A stretch of DNA of 64,000 nt from Photobacterium arenosum (GTDB lineage: Bacteria; Pseudomonadota; Gammaproteobacteria; Enterobacterales; Vibrionaceae). The stretch is from positions 219,959-283,958 of the forward strand of contig NZ_JACYTP010000005.1 of assembly GCF_014841115.1 (NCBI RefSeq). Reading direction: 5' to 3'. Positions 49,689 through 57,048 of the stretch are shown here, piece by piece (the first letter of the stretch is position 1; the number at the start of each line of letters is the position of its first letter). The position numbers were made by a program, and so were the translations under genes. The notes beneath the pieces were generated by a model. The model did not search any database and had not been told where the DNA came from. It saw nothing but the letters and a program-made list of their open reading frames with translations.

Positions 49689-50588
49689 TTAGCCCTTGAC
49701 CTGTGCCGCCGTGCGCTCAACGTCCAGATATTCCGTAATCACGGTGACGCTGCCCGCGGGCTTTTTCGTCTTGAAGGTAAACAGCAGCTCTTTGGCACGG
49801 GCCGTCGGGAACATTTCATTGCGGATAAAACCGCGCATCAGAAAGTCCAGATGGAACATGCCGTCCTGCCACATCAGATCGTTACGGTTCGCCATGTAAC
49901 GTTCACGCCAGGCGGTGGTTTCATAGGCCACGTTGTCATCACGCTTGATTTCCAGCTCTTCAATCGCATCCGTCATAAAGTGCATGCGGCGAATGCTGCG
50001 CTTCATGTCGTTCGGCAGGGTGTTGAAGGTGTTAGTGCCCTGTGCGGGCATATCAATCTGCAAACGCTCCAGACGCGGCAGATACATACGCACCGCCTGC
50101 GGCTTGTTGGTCTCAGCAATGACTTCAAGAGTCGGGCTGTCCGGGTCGCCGTCCTGCTTGGCCGCAATATCAACTTGAATCTGCAGTGACTCGCCCAGCA
50201 TGGTGACCAGTGAAGTCAGCTGCTGGCCGTCTTTGAGCTTCAAGGACAGATCGGCAAAGGACACGATAAAGACCTGTTCACCCTGCGGGGCGAGCGCCGC
50301 GGGTACATCCAGCTGTTTGTACTGCTCCAGCGTACGGAAGAAGGTCGCCGGAATACCGCTGATAAACGCGTTACTGTTCAGGCGGAACGTGATTTCCAGC
50401 CGCTCTAACGGCAGGTTGGTGTTAAACATGAACGAGTCAAACGTCTGGCCTGTCGGGATCGTCAGCGTTGAACGACCGTTATAAGTCACACCGCTAAAGC
50501 TCGACAGTTTGAGCTGCTTAACGCCTTCGTATTTGTAATTGGCTAAGGCTTGCGCCTGCGCTTCTGGGGTAACTGCTACTACATTCAT
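49689..50588 (-). CDS. Double-jelly-roll major capsid protein (PM2 P2-like)
   Basis: A 299-residue protein I read as the major capsid protein of a tailless, membrane-containing phage. From memory, it aligns with PM2 P2 in order: an N-terminal strand with IPTGQTFDSF (P2: LPIGQTYEVI), a middle LPNDMKRSIRRMHF region (P2: LPRPVGYRIAAIHI), EELEIKRDDNVAYE, then FHLDFLMRG (P2: YTIDFMLEG), and a final VTVITEYLDV (P2: IIVEYMGV). Length (299 versus 269) suits two jelly rolls. The ATG at 50588 was chosen over a GTG at 50600. It follows a 41-residue membrane protein by 2 bp. A structure prediction would settle the fold. Confidence 0.8.
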   Translation of the reverse strand: MNVVAVTPEAQAQALANYKYEGVKQLKLSSFSGVTYNGRSTLTIPTGQTFDSFMFNTNLPLERLEITFRLNSNAFISGIPATFFRTLEQYKQLDVPAALAPQGEQVFIVSFADLSLKLKDGQQLTSLVTMLGESLQIQVDIAAKQDGDPDSPTLEVIAETNKPQAVRMYLPRLERLQIDMPAQGTNTFNTLPNDMKRSIRRMHFMTDAIEELEIKRDDNVAYETTAWRERYMANRNDLMWQDGMFHLDFLMRGFIRNEMFPTARAKELLFTFKTKKPAGSVTVITEYLDVERTAAQVKG

Positions 50589-50590
50589 GA

Positions 50591-50716
50591 TTAAAACCAC
50601 CCGTCGCCGTAAATTGTTTCTTTCAGCGTCTTCAGTGAAGACACATTGTTAATCACTGCAATGATCAGCAAAGTGACCACCACAGTGATCAGCATGACTT
50701 TGTGCTCTTTCTTCAT
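50591..50716 (-). CDS. Small one-span membrane protein (41 residues)
   Basis: A 41-residue protein: MKKEHK, a membrane segment (VMLITVVVTLLIIAVI) and a charged tail. AAAGGA lies before the ATG and the stop is 2 bp ahead of the capsid start, so it heads the virion operon. No family is recognised; PM2 has similarly tiny membrane proteins. Confidence 0.68.
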   Translation of the reverse strand: MKKEHKVMLITVVVTLLIIAVINNVSSLKTLKETIYGDGWF

Positions 50717-50795
50717 AGCGTTCCTTTGTGTTGTTGGTTGAACCGTTGAGGTGGTGCTATGAAAACGACTTTTAGGCAGGTTGGAAATGAGGAGA

Positions 50796-50827
50796 AACCT
50801 ATAGGTTAGGCGGGTAACCTATAGGTT
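50796..50827. promoter_or_regulatory. Two 12-bp palindromes 20 bp apart before the virion operon
   Basis: AACCTATAGGTT occurs perfectly at 50796-50807 and again at 50816-50827, centre to centre 20 bp, i.e. the same face of the helix. An inverted repeat CGTGACG/CGTCACG (50832-50847) overlaps the ATPase stop just upstream in the direction of transcription. The 126-bp gap to the 41-residue gene must hold the late promoter, so these are probably the operator or activator sites for virion genes. Confidence 0.7.
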
Positions 50828-50842
50828 TAAACGTGACGGGCG

Positions 50843-51625
50843 TCACGCTGATTTTTTACTGTTTTTCCGGTAGCTCAGGGCCACTTTGCGGCCTGTCTGG
50901 CAGTTCAGCGCCCCTTTCTGATAGTTCCCCACGCCGTCCTCGACGTGGATAAAATCCGCGATCGGCTTGTTGATTTCCAGCTTGTTCATCTTGGCCGAAC
51001 GCAAGGCGGCAATATCTGCCACGGGAACGGATTTCGCGTCAGACAGGTACTTGGCATCGTTCATTGAATTGACCGCACACAGATACCACGTCGGGGACTG
51101 GGTGGTGATGGTTTTCGGCACCTCCTGCCCGCGCTGGAACACGGTCGTCACTATGCCGCCATACTGGCGGGCACCGCGCAGCAACTCCCCGGTTTTCCCT
51201 TTCAGGGTGCCGGACGTGGGCGAGCAGGACGCCAGCTCTTCAATGCAGATTTCCAGCGGGGCTTTGCGGCCATCGAGTACCGACCATGCCGCCGCCGAGA
51301 AGAATTCCAGCTCCTCAAACACCAAGTCAGACGGGATATAAGCAATTTTAAAGGCGCTGTTTCCCTGCCGGGCTTTGACCAGTGCTTTGAGGAAATCCGC
51401 CTTTGAGTGGAAGCCTCTGACCTGCTGGCCCTGAAAGGGTTTCCCGGCGTAGTTTTCGTAAGGGTCAAAGAACACCGCCTGTGCCTTGGCGGTGATGAAT
51501 TTTGCATGCTTGACCAGTGAGGTTTTCCCGCTGCCCGTGCCGCCGATAATCACCCGGTGCAACGGGTCTAAATGGGTGTTGGAGTTCTTAGGCCGCGGCA
51601 GGTTCAGGGTTGGCTTTTTCGCCAT
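50843..51625 (-). CDS. A32/P9-like genome-packaging ATPase
   Basis: A 260-residue FtsK/HerA-superfamily ATPase of the A32-like packaging type found in DJR viruses. Walker A GGTGSGKT is at residues 28-35 and the Walker B ends in ICIEEL (about 126-131) with two acidic residues. PRD1 P9 and PM2 P9 are the comparable enzymes. The start has an ideal AGGAGGTG site. It lies before the capsid operon and shares 38 bp with the upstream gene. Confidence 0.87.
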   Translation of the reverse strand: MAKKPTLNLPRPKNSNTHLDPLHRVIIGGTGSGKTSLVKHAKFITAKAQAVFFDPYENYAGKPFQGQQVRGFHSKADFLKALVKARQGNSAFKIAYIPSDLVFEELEFFSAAAWSVLDGRKAPLEICIEELASCSPTSGTLKGKTGELLRGARQYGGIVTTVFQRGQEVPKTITTQSPTWYLCAVNSMNDAKYLSDAKSVPVADIAALRSAKMNKLEINKPIADFIHVEDGVGNYQKGALNCQTGRKVALSYRKNSKKSA

Positions 51626-52100
51626 TGTCCACCTCCTGCTGTGCTTTCTCCTCGGCCAGTTGGGCGCGCTTCTCCGCCCGAAGCCCTTTCACCTGACGGG
51701 CCGTAACGCCACCCAAACCAATGACGGCCACCAAGAACAGAATTTCTTCTTTGTACTGGCCGAGCCAGTTCAGCCACGTTGCGCCGTGTTTCTGCATCAG
51801 TGGCCCGGCGGCTTTTAATACCTTGGCCTTGGCTTTCTCGTCGTATTCAAAATCCAGACCGATAGCGAAGGTGATCGCCTGCTCTGACAGGACAAAGCCC
51901 AAATCGAGTAAATCAACCGCGGCTTCTGCCGCGTCTTCATCGTTGGCGGCGTCCTGCGCCACTTCATCCGGCTCAGGCACTTCCTGTGATTCAAGTTGCT
52001 GAATCGCTGCGCCCCAATCCGCCCAGTCATCCGCTTGGGGTTGTTCTTCGACGAGATCAAACGCCTCAATTTGCTGCAAGTTTTCCGCTGTTGCTGTCAT
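51588..52100 (-). CDS. Unknown prophage membrane-associated acidic protein (170 residues)
   Basis: A 170-residue protein: strongly acidic N-terminal half (about residues 1-75, rich in Asp, Glu, Ala), a helical middle and one membrane segment (about 120-140, EEILFLVAVIGLGG) with a charged Ala/Glu/Lys tail. The ATG at 52100 follows AAAGGA. I do not recognise it; it could be a minor virion membrane protein or an assembly factor. Overlaps on both sides (35 and 38 bp) support coupled translation. Confidence 0.62.
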   Translation of the reverse strand: MTATAENLQQIEAFDLVEEQPQADDWADWGAAIQQLESQEVPEPDEVAQDAANDEDAAEAAVDLLDLGFVLSEQAITFAIGLDFEYDEKAKAKVLKAAGPLMQKHGATWLNWLGQYKEEILFLVAVIGLGGVTARQVKGLRAEKRAQLAEEKAQQEVDNGEKANPEPAAA

Positions 52101-52560
52101 CTTTTTTTCCTTTACACAGACCAATTAAAATCATTACCAGCACAAATAACCCGACTAACCACGGATACAGGGTTTTCCAGTGGATTGTCGGGGTTTTTTG
52201 CTCAGGTTCGGTTAACGCGGGTAACCCGTCCTCACTGGTTTGGGTAACGCTCAGGCTAACGCTTTGAACCGTTTCCTGAACGTGTTCCCGAACGGGTTCG
52301 CTAACGGTTTGAACAGGCGCGTCACCCAGCGCCTGAACCGTGTCTACCTTGTGCTTTTCAATGTGTTCGTGCATTGACGTGCTGTTGGTACTGTTGCCGC
52401 AACGCGGGCAACGGTAGTAGAGCTTGCCAATGTTGCGGGGGTTCTTTGGCGGTTCGCCGGATTCCATCAGGCGGTGCTCCCCGGTCATGTGCACCGTGCA
52501 GACCTCGCCACACTCGGGCACGGTGCAGCGTATATAGCCGCGGGTCGGGTTCTTACTCAT
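52066..52560 (-). CDS. Zinc-ribbon protein with C-terminal membrane anchor
   Basis: A 164-residue protein. The N-terminal part has a Cys motif (CTVPECGEVC then CPRCG, with His residues around HEHIEKH) similar in spacing to the Ogr/Delta zinc fingers of tailed-phage late activators. The middle is Gln/Val/Thr-rich, and a membrane segment lies at about residues 132-150 (LYPWLVGLFVLVMILIGL). A DNA-binding-like zinc motif on a membrane-anchored protein is unusual. The ATG at 52560 was preferred; longer readings lie inside the upstream gene. PM2 has a zinc-finger regulator, P14, but no membrane anchor is known to me. Confidence 0.65.
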   Translation of the reverse strand: MSKNPTRGYIRCTVPECGEVCTVHMTGEHRLMESGEPPKNPRNIGKLYYRCPRCGNSTNSTSMHEHIEKHKVDTVQALGDAPVQTVSEPVREHVQETVQSVSLSVTQTSEDGLPALTEPEQKTPTIHWKTLYPWLVGLFVLVMILIGLCKGKKDDSNSGKLAAN

Positions 52561-52861
52561 CCTCGCCCCCTTCCAGCTTTGCCAAGCGGGCCAGTACTTC
52601 AGCCCGGTAACCGGCGCGGGCTTTCGCGCTGATCCCGTCGAGCATTTCCAGCTTGTCAAAGAAATCACCCGGCAGGCCGATAGCCTCCAGACTCAGGGAG
52701 CCGCCGCTGAACATCACGGCAGAGACCTTTTTCACCAGCACTTTCATATCCAGCGCTTTGAGCTTTTCAATCTCCGCTTTCACCTCTACAGATAAGGCTT
52801 CTGCCGTATCAATGGCTTTCTCGGCGTGGCGTAGCTGCTCGGCGGTCATGGTTTCAATCAT
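52553..52861 (-). CDS. Unknown small prophage protein (102 residues)
   Basis: A 102-residue, Lys/Glu/Ala-rich, mostly helical protein with no recognised family. A GAGGA site precedes the ATG at 52861. It sits 4 bp after rep and overlaps the zinc-ribbon gene by 8 bp. Possibly a replication accessory or regulator by position. Confidence 0.55.
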   Translation of the reverse strand: MIETMTAEQLRHAEKAIDTAEALSVEVKAEIEKLKALDMKVLVKKVSAVMFSGGSLSLEAIGLPGDFFDKLEMLDGISAKARAGYRAEVLARLAKLEGGEDE

Positions 52862-52865
52862 CAAA

Positions 52866-54641
52866 TTATCCTCGGGTCACAATTAAGCGGTTATTTACCA
52901 GTTTGAGCTGGCAATCTTTGTCTATTGGCACTTTAGCCCCGGCCAATATGGGTTTAATCAAGCACTGCACCCCGGCATGGCTCCATCCGGTCACCTGTTT
53001 TAAGTGCTCTCCGAGCATGGGGTTACAGTTATTTTCAGTGCTCCAAGGGGAGCCGCTCCGCGACTCTAACAGCGCCCCCAACTCAGACTTTTTCACTAAT
53101 CGGTAGGTCTCGTTGCATGTCGAAATGAAGGTGCTCACCCCTTCAGAAACCCAGTGAAAGCCAATGGCTTTTTTCACGCTCTCACCGTACTGGTTCTGTT
53201 TTTCTTCATAGGCAAGCTGAGCATCAGCGGCGAGCTGGCAAAACAGCGCCCACTTAGAGGAATCCGCCGCCTGTCGCAGCGCTTCGAGTTTTGGATCAAT
53301 ACGGGTTTGTTCTTCAGTAGCCCGGCGCAGATGGCGCCACAGGGAAACAGGCTCACCGCCGAACTGCTGAAACTGGCGGATACGATGCACCGAGGCCCAC
53401 GCACGGACGCGAAAGGCGCTTTCTTCGGCTTCGGTGTCCGGCATGTGTTTGCCGTTGATGTTTTTGGATACGTATTTCGCGATGTACGCCGTAGCGCCGC
53501 CCTTGGCCGGGTCAGCTTCCTTGACGTCAAAGCGCGGGGAAATGTCGTCTCCCAGCTCGGCTCTGTCTTCACTGGTCGCCACGCCGGATATGATTCTAAT
53601 CAGAGTGTCTTTGTCTTTCGGATCGCAGAACAGAAAATAGTGGCCATGGCTGGTGCCGTCTTTGTGCGGCTCTGCCACGCGAAAACCGAAGTAGTGAATA
53701 TCTTCTTTGGCAATCAGGGCACGGGCCTGCGCCCACTGCTGCATCAGATTGCTATGGCCTTCTTTGACCGTGGCCCCGTTCCACTTGTTAGAATTGCGGT
53801 GGTACTTACTAGGCAGTGTCCACGTGAGAAACAACGCGGTATAACCCAAGTCCTGCGCCAGCTCTTCAAAGCCGCGGGAACGCACCATCATTTCAATGCG
53901 GCGGTTTTCCGGGTTGGCCGTGGTGCGTTTGATCACTTCGGCAAGGTCGAAGTGCTCCCCGGTGGCCTCGTTGTAAACCACTGTGCCCTGAATAAAGCGT
54001 TCCGCTTCACGCTGCTTGTTCTTCCAGTTCTGGAAAGACGGATAGGAAATGTATTTCGACTGGTGCCCCTTGTCGCCCACGCGCTCAAGGGCAATCTGGG
54101 CGTACTCGATGTACTGCGCCCGAAGGTGTAACAAGCGGCGCTCAATCCATTCTTCAGACTGCATTTTCAGCACTGAAGCCGTGAGTTCTTGCTCGGCCCG
54201 TTCTTCTTCCATCTTGTCGCCCGGCATGACTGGCGGGTTAATGGAAATAGCCCGGATATTCTCAGCCAACACGGTATAGATATGCTTCATGGCCTCCAGA
54301 AAGCTGTCAAAAACTTGCGGGTCAATGTCTTTCATTGCCTGCATATTCTCATCAGCAACCAGACGGGCCAGCTTACGCACGGCCTCGTCTCGCATCAGAA
54401 TGTTGTGGTTCAAACGCTCGGCGTTGACCTTGTTGCGGCTGTCGACAAAGGAAAACTTGTTTTCAATGAAGGGGGCGACTTTTAAGCCGAACTTGACCGC
54501 CTCATCACTGAAGCGGTCAAGGTTGTCACGGGTAGCCGCGCCGCGCTGCTGGCGGCTGGCTATCTTGGTGCGGATATCCTGACGGACGACTTGCGGGAGA
54601 CGTTTTAAGAAATGGCGAGTAAAAATAGTACCGTGTCGCAT
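52866..54641 (-). CDS. HUH-type rolling-circle replication initiator (phage gpA/Rep)
   Basis: A 591-residue Rep of the phage gpA family, which nicks the plus strand at the origin and starts rolling-circle replication. Motif 1 lies near LTWTLPSKYH (about 272-281), the HUH motif is HGH at 332-334 in EPHKDGTSHGHYF, and paired catalytic tyrosines Tyr386 and Tyr390 are in AYIAKYVSKN. PM2 P12 is of this superfamily. The gene begins at the ATG in the TAATG overlap with the upstream 62-residue ORF. The origin itself was not found. Confidence 0.87.
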   Translation of the reverse strand: MRHGTIFTRHFLKRLPQVVRQDIRTKIASRQQRGAATRDNLDRFSDEAVKFGLKVAPFIENKFSFVDSRNKVNAERLNHNILMRDEAVRKLARLVADENMQAMKDIDPQVFDSFLEAMKHIYTVLAENIRAISINPPVMPGDKMEEERAEQELTASVLKMQSEEWIERRLLHLRAQYIEYAQIALERVGDKGHQSKYISYPSFQNWKNKQREAERFIQGTVVYNEATGEHFDLAEVIKRTTANPENRRIEMMVRSRGFEELAQDLGYTALFLTWTLPSKYHRNSNKWNGATVKEGHSNLMQQWAQARALIAKEDIHYFGFRVAEPHKDGTSHGHYFLFCDPKDKDTLIRIISGVATSEDRAELGDDISPRFDVKEADPAKGGATAYIAKYVSKNINGKHMPDTEAEESAFRVRAWASVHRIRQFQQFGGEPVSLWRHLRRATEEQTRIDPKLEALRQAADSSKWALFCQLAADAQLAYEEKQNQYGESVKKAIGFHWVSEGVSTFISTCNETYRLVKKSELGALLESRSGSPWSTENNCNPMLGEHLKQVTGWSHAGVQCLIKPILAGAKVPIDKDCQLKLVNNRLIVTRG

Positions 54642-54829
54642 TACTCATTGACCTCATAACAGCCTGTTGGCGTGCATGTGTAGTTCATCGGGCGGGGTGT
54701 GTAGGTGCGCTTTCTTATCCCGTGCTTTTCCCGCAATTTGCCCAGCAGGAACACAGCGCGCTGGCGTTTCTCGGGATCAGGGCTGACCATGCCAGCCATG
54801 TCCGGGCAAGGGGCGTGAATCGGATCCAT
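54641..54829 (-). CDS. Unknown small prophage protein (62 residues)
   Basis: A 62-residue protein with Pro and Cys clusters (HAPCPDM...CTPTGCYE) and a basic helix (KLREKHGIRKR). It is not recognised. AAGGGTG precedes the start and the stop overlaps the rep start, so it is likely translated. Position between the Cox-like gene and rep suggests an early role. Confidence 0.5.
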   Translation of the reverse strand: MDPIHAPCPDMAGMVSPDPEKRQRAVFLLGKLREKHGIRKRTYTPRPMNYTCTPTGCYEVNE

Positions 54830-54838
54830 ACATCACCC

Positions 54839-55075
54839 TTAAATCGCTGATTTCCAATCTTGATACTGTTCTGCCTGTTCTATAGCCAATTGCTCAAGCG
54901 CCCTCATGTTGATGAAATTCAACCCTCGCTCGTTTCGCTCACGTTTCAGCACAGGCAACATGCCCCGTTTTATCTGGCCTCGAACAGCATCAAGAGTCTG
55001 TCCCGTTATCTCTGCATACATCTGAGGTGTTACAAATGGAGCGTTATGTTGACGGATGTTGTTTTCTGTTTTCAT
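54839..55075 (-). CDS. Cox/excisionase-like DNA-binding protein
   Basis: A 78-residue protein whose N-terminal half is a winged-helix or MerR-like HTH (FVTPQMYAEITGQTLDAVRGQIKRGMLP), similar in size and pattern to P2 Cox and other excisionase-type regulators. It is the first gene of the lytic operon, divergent from the repressor, the typical place for a Cox or Cro switch. The ATG at 55075 has AGGTG seven bases upstream; an ATG at 55090 is an alternative. A role in excision is inferred. Confidence 0.68.
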   Translation of the reverse strand: MKTENNIRQHNAPFVTPQMYAEITGQTLDAVRGQIKRGMLPVLKRERNERGLNFINMRALEQLAIEQAEQYQDWKSAI

Positions 55076-55117
55076 TTTTTCACCTATCATTGACCTTTAT
55101 TGCTAACAAAGTCACCT

Positions 55118-55168
55118 TGTTTTCCTTAGTTGCCATTCATAATAGTTCTTAAGGAAAACAGAAGTCAA
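55118..55168. promoter_or_regulatory. Immunity-region operator and minus-strand promoter
   Basis: TGTTTTCCTTA (55118-55128) and TAAGGAAAACA (55150-55160) are perfect inverted repeats 21 bp apart, between the divergent Cox-like and repressor genes. A strong minus-strand promoter fits around them: -35 TTGACT (55168-55163), 18-bp spacer, -10 TATTAT (55144-55139). One operator arm lies inside the spacer, so repressor binding would silence the lytic operon. Confidence 0.72.
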
Positions 55169-55187
55169 CAAAAAAGGATTGTGAATT

Positions 55188-55955
55188 ATGCGTGAGTGGT
55201 TTTTGTCAACAGAGCTTGTTGAGATAGAAGGAATGCCTAGCAGTCGACAGGGAGTAAGCGTAAAAGCCAATAGGAACAATTGGTTAAAGAGGAAGGCGCA
55301 GGGAAAGGGGAGCGCTGTTGAATATCACATATCAAACTTTCATGAAAATGCACAGAAGGCTTTAATAGCCTTACACGGCTCTGAGCATGAAAAAAGTAAA
55401 ATGATGGAAACAATCAGTAATCTAAAGAAAACAGGCGACAAGTACAGAAGCCTGGAATACACAAAGCCATTACTGTTTGATTCAAGGGAACCCAATGCTT
55501 CAGCTATTTTTGAAGCACTACCTGTGAATGAGGCGGATACCATAGACATTCCAGAATTTAATGTACAAGCAGCCGCAGGAGCTGGCTGCCTAAGTAATAC
55601 TGAGTACCAAACCAGCGTTTTTACAGTCTCTACTGCACTGGTAAGGAGCCTCGGCCTTCTCCCTGAATATTCAGCAATAGTATTTTGTTCAGGTGAAAGT
55701 ATGTTGCCGACCATGGATGACGGTGATCGCATTCTTGTCGATACCAGAGAACTGACCGAGCCAGTTAAAGATGGGGTTTATGTCATTCGTATTGATGAAA
55801 TGGTTTATGTTAAGCGATTGAAATGGAATATTTTAAATCAATCCTACAGAGTAGTTTCAGATAATCCGAGCTATGAAGATTTTGAAATGGCAGGAGAAGA
55901 TCTCAAGCGTCTAAAAATAATCGGTCGTGCTGCAATGGTGATGAGGTCACTATGA
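55188..55955 (+). CDS. CI-type repressor: Mu-type DNA-binding domain plus S24 peptidase
   Basis: A 255-residue prophage repressor. Residues about 1-60 match the Mu transposase/repressor DNA-binding domain (EWFLSTELVEIEGMPSSRQGV). Residues about 115-255 are a LexA/CI-like S24 peptidase with Ser171 in SGESMLPTMDDGD and Lys209 in YVKRLKW as the catalytic dyad; the Ala-Gly bonds near residues 129-133 could be the self-cleavage site. RecA-stimulated cleavage would connect induction to the SOS response. The stop codon overlaps the integrase start. Confidence 0.85.
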   Translation: MREWFLSTELVEIEGMPSSRQGVSVKANRNNWLKRKAQGKGSAVEYHISNFHENAQKALIALHGSEHEKSKMMETISNLKKTGDKYRSLEYTKPLLFDSREPNASAIFEALPVNEADTIDIPEFNVQAAAGAGCLSNTEYQTSVFTVSTALVRSLGLLPEYSAIVFCSGESMLPTMDDGDRILVDTRELTEPVKDGVYVIRIDEMVYVKRLKWNILNQSYRVVSDNPSYEDFEMAGEDLKRLKIIGRAAMVMRSL

Positions 55956-56959
55956 GCATAAAAAAAGATGGCGATAAATGGCTGGTCGATATCAGGCCAG
56001 CCGGGAGGGATGGCAAACGCTTTAGGCGGAAATTTGACAAGAAAGCCGAAGCATTGGCTTACGAAAAATACATTCTTGCGAGGGCACATAACAAAGAGTG
56101 GTTAGGCCCTCCAGTAGATAACAGGAAACTATCTGAACTGATTGAAATATGGTGGAAAAAGTCAGGACAATTTAAAAGGACGGCGAGTAACTATCTGAAA
56201 AAACTTGAATTGATCTGTACTGAGCTAGGTGATCCGCCTGTCAATAAGATTGATAACAAATTGCTTTCTGATTGGGTGCACTACAGACAAGAGAAGGGAC
56301 AGAAGCCAGCAACGATTAGCCGCTTGATAAGCACTGTAAGTAATGTTTTTACAGTGCTTACCTCTACAGGGGATTTCACAGGTACTCATCCGATAAAAGG
56401 ATTTAAGCTACCCAAAATTACCCGAAGAGAAATGACATTTTTAACCGAAAGCCAAATCAGTCAGTTATTGGATGCAGTGAAGCATGATAAAGAACTGATG
56501 ATGGCCGTTGAAATATGCTTAGCAACAGGCTCAAGATGGAGAGAAACAATCACATTAAAAGCAAGCAACCTCTCACCATACCGCATCCGGTTTACCAACA
56601 CGAAAACAGGCAAACCAAGAACAGTTCCAATCAGTGAGGAGCTGTATCACCGCATATATCCCCAATCAGGAAGCGATGTTTTCTCATTTGACCCTCAGGC
56701 GGAGTTGTATGAAATCTTGGAAAAACTGGATTTTGGATTACCTAAAGGGCAAAAGGTGCATGTATTGAGACATACCTTTGCCAGTCACTTTATCATGGCA
56801 GGAGGAAACATCCTCACACTGCGAGACATACTTGGTCATTCAAGCATTGCTCAAACGATGGCATACGCCCATCTCGCACCTGATCACCTGGTAGATGCAG
56901 TAAGGTTCAATCCGCTGAGTAAAATGGCAGATAGAGCGTCCACATTATGCCCACTTTAA
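55952..56959 (+). CDS. Tyrosine integrase of the prophage
   Basis: A 335-residue phage integrase with a small arm-binding N-terminus (about 1-55), a core-binding SAM-like domain (about 60-145) and a catalytic domain. The catalytic residues are Arg195 (TGSRWRE), His270 and Arg273 (HVLRHTF), His296 (LGHSSI) and the nucleophile Tyr305. Its ATG overlaps the repressor stop, so it is expressed with the repressor, as in other P2-like arrangements. The 3' end lies 90 bp from attR, which supports its role in this integration. Confidence 0.92.
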   Translation: MSIKKDGDKWLVDIRPAGRDGKRFRRKFDKKAEALAYEKYILARAHNKEWLGPPVDNRKLSELIEIWWKKSGQFKRTASNYLKKLELICTELGDPPVNKIDNKLLSDWVHYRQEKGQKPATISRLISTVSNVFTVLTSTGDFTGTHPIKGFKLPKITRREMTFLTESQISQLLDAVKHDKELMMAVEICLATGSRWRETITLKASNLSPYRIRFTNTKTGKPRTVPISEELYHRIYPQSGSDVFSFDPQAELYEILEKLDFGLPKGQKVHVLRHTFASHFIMAGGNILTLRDILGHSSIAQTMAYAHLAPDHLVDAVRFNPLSKMADRASTLCPL

Positions 56960-56960
56960 C

Positions 56961-57042
56961 TACCTTTCTTAGACTAACATGACCAACAAACTACATAAAA
57001 ACCATTCAAAATCAACACCATATGATTTTGTTACCTTTCTTA
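56961..57042. repeat. Two 11-bp direct repeats, candidate integrase arm sites
   Basis: TACCTTTCTTA occurs at 56961-56971 and 57032-57042, 71 bp apart, between the integrase stop and attR. With flanking bases the match extends to TACCTTTCTTARAC. Arm-type sites near attP would look like this. I could not find a convincing third copy near attL. Confidence 0.5.
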
Positions 57043-57048
57043 AACCAT

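Noticed and set aside
50759..50809. Plus-strand short ORF beginning MKTTFRQ in the capsid-operon leader
   Set aside because: It has only 16 codons, no ribosome-binding site, and runs across the regulatory palindromes.
53154..54131. Plus-strand ORF of 325 codons
   Set aside because: It lies wholly antisense to the rep gene, whose HUH and Tyr motifs are intact, and its product looks like no protein family.
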